Shown here: positions 58,372 through 64,000 of the stretch, in pieces
Position numbering within the stretch: position 1 is the first letter of the stretch
Layout: every line of letters starts with the position of its first letter
Source of the DNA: CALNXN01 sp942490645
GTDB lineage: Bacteria > Pseudomonadota > Alphaproteobacteria > Rhodobacterales > Rhodobacteraceae
DNA: 64,000 nt
Direction: 5' to 3'
Assembly: GCA_942490645.1 (NCBI GenBank)
Contig: CALNXN010000006.1
Coordinates: 62,001 to 126,000 of the forward strand
Translations under genes and position numbers: made by a program
Notes under the pieces: generated by a model
The model's database searches: none
Told to the model about the DNA's origin: nothing
Seen by the model: the letters and a program-made list of their open reading frames with translations, nothing else

Positions 58372-59015
58372 TACGAGCTGCCTCCGGCATCCGTATCAGC
58401 CTGGCTGGTGATCGCATCGGCAAAGATATCCAGCACCCGCTTGAACCCCTCGGGCACGCGCTGCTTGGCCTCCATATGCAGCTTCAGCGTCGCCTCTCGC
58501 TCGGTATTTTGCGCAGCCGACCGCTGATAGGCCGCCGACACGTTGAAGTTCGCCTTGAACGTCGTGGTGTTCTCGACCCCGACCTTGCCATAGAGAAACG
58601 ACGCCAGCCCCCCTGTCTGTGCCTTGATCCGCGTGCTGGAAGAAAACTCCGTGCTCGCACTGGAACTCAGCTTCAGCTGGTTCGACTTGGTGATCACATC
58701 CTTGATCTTGAACTCGAAATCCACCGTCAGGTTCTCGATCGCCATATGCGGCGCCTCGACCATCGCCAGCGTCGGCACGGTCAGCGTCACCTCCTCGCTG
58801 GTGACACTGCCATCGGACGGATCGGTGATCCCCTTGAGGTACTTGAACTGCATGGTGCGCAGGGCGCCGAACTCATCGGTTCCCACCGCATCAATGAACT
58901 CCACCGTCGAATGCGCCGACAGCGCCTGCGCCTCGATGGCCGCCGTCAAAGGCGCCGACAAATAGTATCCCAGCGGTAAGGCCTGCGTTTCGGCCGCGAT
59001 ATCAACTTTAGGCAT
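58371..59015 (-). CDS. DUF2589-domain protein (first gene of the cassette)
   Basis: 214 residues. The N-terminal segment LPLGYYLSAPLTAAIEAQALSAHSTVEFIDAVG is the most typical DUF2589 mark. The core then reads MQFKYLKGITDPSDGSV, LTVPTLAMVEAPHMAIENLTVDFEFKI, and after a serine-rich stretch (KLSSSASTEFSSSTR) the strand ATLKLHMEAKQRVPEGFKRVLDI. Soluble, no signal peptide. ATG 59015 has TGGAGGA at good spacing, one of the strongest sites in the window, which suggests good expression. First gene of the three-gene operon and divergent from valS. Confidence 0.88.
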   Translation of the reverse strand: MPKVDIAAETQALPLGYYLSAPLTAAIEAQALSAHSTVEFIDAVGTDEFGALRTMQFKYLKGITDPSDGSVTSEEVTLTVPTLAMVEAPHMAIENLTVDFEFKIKDVITKSNQLKLSSSASTEFSSSTRIKAQTGGLASFLYGKVGVENTTTFKANFNVSAAYQRSAAQNTEREATLKLHMEAKQRVPEGFKRVLDIFADAITSQADTDAGGSS

Positions 59016-59049
59016 GTTTTCCTCCACAATTTATTCACTCAATACGGGA

Positions 59050-59079
59050 ATTATGCCGCATAACCGGGGGTTGTGTCAG
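59050..59079 (-). promoter_or_regulatory. Candidate promoter of the DUF2589 operon
   Basis: On the minus strand CTGACA (59079-59074) and CATAAT (59055-59050) are spaced by 18 bp, 35 bp upstream of the first start codon. Confidence 0.35.
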
Positions 59080-59272
59080 TCAGGGATTCCAGACCCTGCT
59101 AATTTCGCATGAATAACAATGCATTACAGCACCCCGCCGTGAACTGTTAGCGCTCGCGACTCAGCCCGCACGTCGTGCAAATCCCGCCACGGCCAACAAA
59201 TCACGCCCCGCACCTTCCCCTTCGCCCCATCCTCCGCTAGATCACGCTCACGCAGAAAAAAGGGTGCAGATC

Positions 59273-62200
59273 ATGGCGCTGGACAAGACATTCAACGCAA
59301 ACGAAGCCGAAGCGCGGCTTTACCAAGCGTGGGAGGCGGCAGGCGCCTTCAAGGCCGGGGCCAATGCCTCGCGCGATGACACCTTCTGCATCATGATCCC
59401 GCCGCCCAACGTCACCGGCAGCCTGCACATGGGCCACGCATTCAACAACACGCTGCAGGATATTCTGGTGCGCTGGCACCGGATGCGCGGGTTCGACACG
59501 CTCTGGCAGCCCGGTCAGGACCACGCCGGTATCGCCACGCAGATGGTGGTCGAACGGGAACTGGCCGCAACCAACATGCGCCGCACCGATTTTTCACGTG
59601 AAGACTTCATCGCAAAGGTCTGGGAGCAAAAGCAAAAGTCCGGTGGCACGATCATTGATCAGCTCAAGCGCCTTGGGGCCTCCCTCGACTGGTCGCGCAA
59701 CGCCTTCACCATGTCCGGCGCGCCCGGCGCCCCTGCGGGCGAAGAGGGCAATTTCCACGATGCCGTCATCAAGGTCTTTGTTGAGATGTACAACCAAGGT
59801 CTGATCTATCGCGGCAAGCGTCTGGTGAATTGGGACCCGAAATTCGAGACCGCCATTTCCGATCTCGAAGTCGAAAACATCGAAGTCGACGGCCACATGT
59901 GGCACTTCAAATACCCGCTGGCGGGTGGCGAAACCTATGAATACGTCGAAAAGGACGAAGACGGAAATGTGACCCTGCGCGAAACGCGGGACTATATCTC
60001 CATCGCCACCACGCGCCCCGAAACCATGCTGGGCGACGGTGCGGTCGCAGTTCACCCATCAGATGAACGGTACGCGCCAATCATCGGAAAACTATGTGAA
60101 ATCCCCGTTGGCCCGAAAGAGCACCGCCGGATGATCCCGATCATCACCGATGACTATCCCGATCCCGATTTCGGCTCCGGTGCGGTCAAGATCACCGGCG
60201 CGCATGACTTCAACGACTATGGCGTTGCCACCCGCAACGGCATCCCGCTCTATGCGCTGATGGACACGAAGGGCGCGATGCGCGCCGACGGCCTGCCCTA
60301 TGATGAGGCCGCCGCCCGCGCCCAAGCCATTGCCGAGGGCCGCGAAGAGGCACCGCAAGACGCGACAGAGATCAATCTGGTCCCCGAAGACTACCGCGGC
60401 CTTGATCGGTTCGACGCGCGCAAAAAGGTGATCGCCGACATCACCGCCGAAGGGCTGGCGGTGATGCACGAAATCACCGTCAAGAACGATGACGGCGAAG
60501 ACGTGCAGGAACTGGCCCCATACGTCGGATCCAAGAAAATCATGCAGCCCTTCGGCGACCGCTCCAAAGTGGTCATCGAACCGATGCTGACCGACCAGTG
60601 GTTCGTGGAAACCTCCAAGATCGTGCAGCCCGCGATTGACGCCGTGCGCAATGGCGAGGTGCAGATCCTGCCCGAGCAGGACAAGAAGGTCTATTTCAAC
60701 TGGCTGGAAAACATCGAGCCATGGTGCATCTCGCGCCAGCTTTGGTGGGGCCACCAGATCCCGGTTTGGTATGGGCTCAACCTCAGCGGTGAGGCCTTCA
60801 ACGACGACGAAGGCGATGGCGCCATCGACCAGGTCGAGATGCTGCGCTTCCTGCTTCAGCAAAACACACGACCCGGCGGCGAACTGGCGCATTGCGCGCC
60901 CGATTTTGCAAGCGTTGTGACGCGTTTCAAGGACGACGAGGCCTCGCTGCCGACGCCGCTCAATCACGCCCGCATAGTCGAAGTCGCGGATCAGGCCGAA
61001 GCCATTCACGCCTTTGCTGCGGGCTTGGCCGAATACGAGGCCGAACTTGATCCGACCCGTCTGGTATACCCTGTCTGGCGCGACCCCGACGTCCTCGACA
61101 CCTGGTTCTCCTCCGGCCTCTGGCCCATCGGCACCCTCGGCTGGCCCGAGGACACGGACGAGCTGAAAAAATACTTCCCCACCTCCGTGCTGATCACCGG
61201 GTTCGACATCATCTTCTTCTGGGTCGCCCGGATGATGATGATGCAATACGCCGTGGTCGGACAACGCCCCTTCGACACCGTCTATGTCCACGCGCTGGTG
61301 CGCGATGAGAAGGGCAAGAAGATGTCCAAATCCCTGGGCAATGTCCTCGACCCGCTGGAGTTGATCGACGAATACGGCGCCGATGCCGTGCGCTTTACGC
61401 TGACGTCGATGGCCGCCATGGGCCGCGACCTGAAACTCTCCACCCAGCGCATCGCCGGATACCGCAATTTCGGCACCAAGCTTTGGAACGCCTGCCGCTT
61501 TGCAGAGATGAACGGTGTGTTCGAGCACCGCGCGCAGTCGGTGCACAAGGGGTGCACAGGTGGTGCACCGGATGTGACACCGCAGGCAGCGGTCAACAAG
61601 TGGATCATCGGCGAGACCGCCAAGGTCCGCGAAGAGGTCGATACCGCACTCGAAAACTTCCGCTACAACGACGCCGCCAACGCGCTTTACGCCTTCGTCT
61701 GGGGCAAGGTCTGCGACTGGTACGTGGAGCTGTCAAAACCGCTCTTGCAGGACGAGGCAAACGCCGATCTGGCCCCCGAAACCCGCGCAACAATGGCCTG
61801 GGTTCTAGACCAATGCCTGGTGCTTTTGCACCCGATCATGCCGTATATCACCGAGGAGCTTTGGGCCTCAACGGGCGCGCGCTCCAAGATGCTGATCCAC
61901 GCAGACTGGCCAACCTACACCAGCGCCGATCTGGTCGACCCAACCGCAGATCAGGAACTCAACTGGGTGATCTCGCTCATCGAATCCGTCCGCTCTGCAC
62001 GGGCACAAATGCACGTGCCTGCAGGTACTTACGTGCCGATGCTGGTCACCGAGTGGGACGACGCCGCGCAATCCGCATGGTCCCAGAACGAGGCCATGAT
62101 CAAACGCCTCGCCCGCATCGAGAGCCTTGAAACCATTGGCGGCTTCCCCAAAGGGACTGTCTCAATACCGCTGCCCGGCGCAGTCTTTGGCTTGCCACTG

Positions 62201-62422
62201 GCAGGCATCATCGACATCGCCGAGGAAAAAGCACGCCTGCAAAAAACGCTCGACAAGCTGGCCAAGGAATTGGGAGGCCTGCGCGGGCGTCTCAACAACC
62301 CTAAATTCGCCGACAGCGCCCCAGCCGAGGTGGTCGCAGAAACCCGCGCCAACCTCGCGCTGCGCGAGGAGGAAGACCGCCAGATCAAAGACGCGCTTAA
62401 CCGCCTGTCCGAGCTGGAATAG
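59273..62422 (+). CDS. valS: Valyl-tRNA synthetase
   Basis: Class I aminoacyl-tRNA synthetase of 1049 residues that charges tRNA-Val. The HIGH-type motif is HMGH at 52-55 (PPPNVTGSLHMGHAF) and the KMSKS motif is at 683-687. Between them lies the editing domain that removes mischarged threonine. The C-terminal anticodon-binding domain is followed by a coiled-coil arm (EEKARLQKTLDKLAKELGGLRGRL) typical of ValRS. An insert near residues 755-775 (RAQSVHKGCTGGAPD) follows the conserved region; it is in frame and seems a lineage variation. ATG 59273 has AAGGG at good spacing; the upstream GTG at 59264 is less likely. Confidence 0.98.
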   Translation: MALDKTFNANEAEARLYQAWEAAGAFKAGANASRDDTFCIMIPPPNVTGSLHMGHAFNNTLQDILVRWHRMRGFDTLWQPGQDHAGIATQMVVERELAATNMRRTDFSREDFIAKVWEQKQKSGGTIIDQLKRLGASLDWSRNAFTMSGAPGAPAGEEGNFHDAVIKVFVEMYNQGLIYRGKRLVNWDPKFETAISDLEVENIEVDGHMWHFKYPLAGGETYEYVEKDEDGNVTLRETRDYISIATTRPETMLGDGAVAVHPSDERYAPIIGKLCEIPVGPKEHRRMIPIITDDYPDPDFGSGAVKITGAHDFNDYGVATRNGIPLYALMDTKGAMRADGLPYDEAAARAQAIAEGREEAPQDATEINLVPEDYRGLDRFDARKKVIADITAEGLAVMHEITVKNDDGEDVQELAPYVGSKKIMQPFGDRSKVVIEPMLTDQWFVETSKIVQPAIDAVRNGEVQILPEQDKKVYFNWLENIEPWCISRQLWWGHQIPVWYGLNLSGEAFNDDEGDGAIDQVEMLRFLLQQNTRPGGELAHCAPDFASVVTRFKDDEASLPTPLNHARIVEVADQAEAIHAFAAGLAEYEAELDPTRLVYPVWRDPDVLDTWFSSGLWPIGTLGWPEDTDELKKYFPTSVLITGFDIIFFWVARMMMMQYAVVGQRPFDTVYVHALVRDEKGKKMSKSLGNVLDPLELIDEYGADAVRFTLTSMAAMGRDLKLSTQRIAGYRNFGTKLWNACRFAEMNGVFEHRAQSVHKGCTGGAPDVTPQAAVNKWIIGETAKVREEVDTALENFRYNDAANALYAFVWGKVCDWYVELSKPLLQDEANADLAPETRATMAWVLDQCLVLLHPIMPYITEELWASTGARSKMLIHADWPTYTSADLVDPTADQELNWVISLIESVRSARAQMHVPAGTYVPMLVTEWDDAAQSAWSQNEAMIKRLARIESLETIGGFPKGTVSIPLPGAVFGLPLAGIIDIAEEKARLQKTLDKLAKELGGLRGRLNNPKFADSAPAEVVAETRANLALREEEDRQIKDALNRLSELE

Positions 62423-62553
62423 ACCGGTACAGGCTGAAGAGCCGATGCCCGGATCCATTGGGAAACCTCGTGCCGATTGCGCACGAGGCTGGCCTCGTCA
62501 TTACGTGCCCAATGCCCGTCAGGGCGTGGAATGGAATGACGCTGTAAGCGTCG
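62423..62553. other. Intergenic hairpins between valS and the enoyl-CoA hydratase-like gene
   Basis: Two stem-loops lie in the 131-bp convergent gap. CCTCGTGC (62466-62473) pairs with GCACGAGG (62481-62488) over 8 bp. GACGC (62538-62542) pairs with GCGTC (62548-62552). Neither has a U-tract, so they are weak or Rho-assisted terminator candidates. Confidence 0.4.
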
Positions 62554-63345
62554 CTATTTGAAGACAGCCGGACGCTTGCCAAACTGCGCGGCGATCACTT
62601 CCATCTGCTCGGCGCCACCGATCAACGCCGCTTGCTCGCGCGATTCCGCCAGCAGCACCTCGTCATCAGAGATCGGGGATTCCGCCAGCTTGATCAACCT
62701 TTTGGCTGCTTTGATCGCATTCGGCCCCTTGCCGGCAATCGTTTGTGCCAAGGCGTTGGCCGCGGCTATCGGATCGTCGACCACTTCTGTGATCAGCCCG
62801 ATCTTTTCACCGTAGGCCGCGCTGACAGGTTCCGCAGTGTAGGTCAGTTTGCGCAAGACATCCGCCCGCAAAAGCCGGGGCAGGATCACCATACCGCCCA
62901 TATCCGGAACAATGCCCCACTTCATCTCCATGATGGCGAGTTTTACGTCCGCTGACGCAAACCGGATATCAGCCCCCAGCGCCAGTTGCAGGCCAGCGCC
63001 AAACACCACGCCGTGCAATGCGGCGATTACCGGGATGTCCAACCGGTGCCACACCATCGTGACCTCTTGCCACTGGTTCGTGGTGCCGTCCCCGTGGGTG
63101 CGTGGCATCATCAAATCCACCGGGTCTTTGCCGGCCATTGCGCTGAGCCCGGAAATATCAATGCCTGCGCAGAACGCCTCACCTTCGCCCGACAAAACGA
63201 CCACACGCGCATCCGAGGCCGCAACGTCCTGCCCTGCCGCGATGATCGCGTCTATCATTTGCTGGTCCACCGCGTTCATCTTGTCCGCGCGTGTCAGGCG
63301 CACTTGGGCGATGTGGTCTTGGTAAGTCACTGTTACGCGGGTCAT
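62554..63345 (-). CDS. Enoyl-CoA hydratase/isomerase (crotonase) family protein
   Basis: 263 residues. The crotonase fold is clear from RADKMNAVDQQMIDAI, VVVLSGEGEAFCAGIDISGL (oxyanion-hole region) and ALHGVVFGAGLQLALGADIRFA. The second catalytic glutamate of enoyl-CoA hydratases corresponds to MEMKWGIVPDMGG, where a glutamate in KLAIMEMKWG is present but the spacing to the other residue (usually E in GE.I..P) is less clear. So the protein may be a hydratase, isomerase or another crotonase. It is a single gene, convergent with valS, with its promoter towards the aminotransferase gene. Confidence 0.9.
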   Translation of the reverse strand: MTRVTVTYQDHIAQVRLTRADKMNAVDQQMIDAIIAAGQDVAASDARVVVLSGEGEAFCAGIDISGLSAMAGKDPVDLMMPRTHGDGTTNQWQEVTMVWHRLDIPVIAALHGVVFGAGLQLALGADIRFASADVKLAIMEMKWGIVPDMGGMVILPRLLRADVLRKLTYTAEPVSAAYGEKIGLITEVVDDPIAAANALAQTIAGKGPNAIKAAKRLIKLAESPISDDEVLLAESREQAALIGGAEQMEVIAAQFGKRPAVFK

Positions 63346-63460
63346 GTTGGTTCTCCTGTAAGATCTCTCTGCATAGGATCGTGAAACCTGGAACGACGCC
63401 AGTGAAACGTCAGGTCAAACCGCCCTTGCCGTTGCCGCCGGGCTACCGTTATCTGGGCGC

Positions 63461-64000
63461 ATGACACATGTACGCCTGACCCCGATCGCCCAATCCTTGC
63501 CTGCCACCGTGCCTTTCGTCGGCCCTGAGACGCAGGAACGCCAGCGCGGCGCGCCTTTTGATGCCCGTCTTGGCGCGAATGAGAGCGTCTTTGGCCCCTC
63601 GCCCAAGGCTATCGCGGCGATGTGTGACGCCGCTCAATGGATGTACGGTGACCCAGAAAACCACGATCTGCGCGCAGCTTTGGCCACGCATCATGGCACG
63701 ACCCCTGATCACATTATGGTGGGCGAAGGCATTGACGGGCTGTTGGGATACCTTGCCCGTCTGATGGTGGCGCCGGGTGATGCGGTTGTGACATCGGATG
63801 GCGCTTATCCGACGTTCAACTACCATGTCGCTGGGTTTGGTGGCGTCCTTCACAAGGTACCCTACAAGGACGATCACGAAGACCCTCAGGCGCTTTTTGC
63901 CAAGGCGGCGGAGGTGGATGCCAAACTGGTCTATATTGCCAATCCCGACAACCCGATGGGCAGCGTGCACAGTGGTGATGATTTGGCGCATGCGCTGGAT
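63461..64000 (+). CDS. HisC-like class I/II aminotransferase, N-terminal part (cut by the window end)
   Basis: 180 codons are visible and the frame is open to the last base. The sequence LGANESVFGPSPKAIAAM with WMYGDPENHDLRAALATHHG and VGEGIDGLLGYLARLMVAPGDAV, then SDGAYPTFNYH and YIANPDNPMG, shows the N-terminal half of a PLP-dependent aminotransferase of the histidinol-phosphate type. The PLP-binding lysine lies beyond the window. ATG 63461 has only a weak ribosome binding site; the region before it is GC-rich. Whether it makes histidine or works on another substrate cannot be said from this half. Confidence 0.88.
   Translation, partial: MTHVRLTPIAQSLPATVPFVGPETQERQRGAPFDARLGANESVFGPSPKAIAAMCDAAQWMYGDPENHDLRAALATHHGTTPDHIMVGEGIDGLLGYLARLMVAPGDAVVTSDGAYPTFNYHVAGFGGVLHKVPYKDDHEDPQALFAKAAEVDAKLVYIANPDNPMGSVHSGDDLAHALD

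Noticed and set aside
60092..61546. A 480-codon open frame antisense to valS
   Set aside because: It lies within the valS catalytic core, which is certain.

Overview
The window is a GC-rich, densely coded bacterial chromosome segment whose gene content points to a marine alphaproteobacterium of the Rhodobacteraceae (Roseobacter group). The evidence is two complete heterotetrameric sarcosine oxidase loci, a TRAP-linked malonate catabolic operon, a CcmI-type cytochrome c maturation gene, a CoxL-like molybdenum hydroxylase subunit and TadG/TadE genes. I see no insertion sequence, CRISPR array, rRNA or tRNA gene, prophage or plasmid backbone. The assignment is an inference from gene families and was not tested by database search.

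Layout. Positions 1-2.5 kb hold dnaG and a small periplasmic protein. 2.5-7.5 kb is a compact soxBDAG operon on the minus strand, divergent from a class III adenylate cyclase with a TPR-like tail. 9.4-10.9 kb is a glutamate dehydrogenase with a TTG start. 11.2-14.1 kb is an orphan TadG-like/TadE/TadE cluster with translationally coupled genes. 14-16.6 kb holds a membrane protein, a DUF2235 hydrolase and a TspO-like membrane protein. 16.6-20.2 kb is yfgM-like/bamB/der in the conserved proteobacterial order. 20.4-25.5 kb is a two-gene RND efflux system. 25.6-33.5 kb holds DUF302, an isoprenylcysteine methyltransferase-like protein, an Atm1-type ABC exporter, a LysM protein, a LOG-family protein, RarD, an NTF2-like protein, Fe-SOD with a clear terminator, and two tandem secreted paralogues.

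33.7-40.2 kb is a second sarcosine oxidase locus. Its soxB is separated from soxDAG by four small membrane-protein genes on both strands and an intrinsic terminator. 40.4-42.4 kb is ccmI-ruvX-DUF1289. 42.4-48.9 kb is a full malonate module: TRAP transporter, malonyl-CoA decarboxylase, malonyl-CoA synthetase and a divergent GntR/FCD regulator, with a perfect TTGTATACAA palindrome in the shared control region. 49-53.6 kb holds a second DUF2235 protein, an orphan form II CoxL-like subunit and an ArsR/flavodoxin pair. 53.7-55.2 kb is a coupled PhyH-family dioxygenase and HD-domain oxygenase pair resembling PhnY/PhnZ. A large uncharacterised membrane protein follows. 57.4-59.0 kb is a three-gene DUF2589 cassette. 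valS, an enoyl-CoA hydratase-family protein and the start of a HisC-like aminotransferase close the window.

How it fits together. Much of the region serves use of small methylated amines and organic acids. Sarcosine oxidase demethylates sarcosine to glycine with transfer of the one-carbon unit to tetrahydrofolate, glutamate dehydrogenase links amino nitrogen to central metabolism, and the mat operon turns imported malonate into acetyl-CoA. The best candidates for undescribed biology are the PhyH-HD oxygenase pair (53703-55177), the DUF2589 cassette (57381-59015), the tandem secreted paralogues (32682-33502) and the small membrane genes inside the second sox locus (37729-38935).
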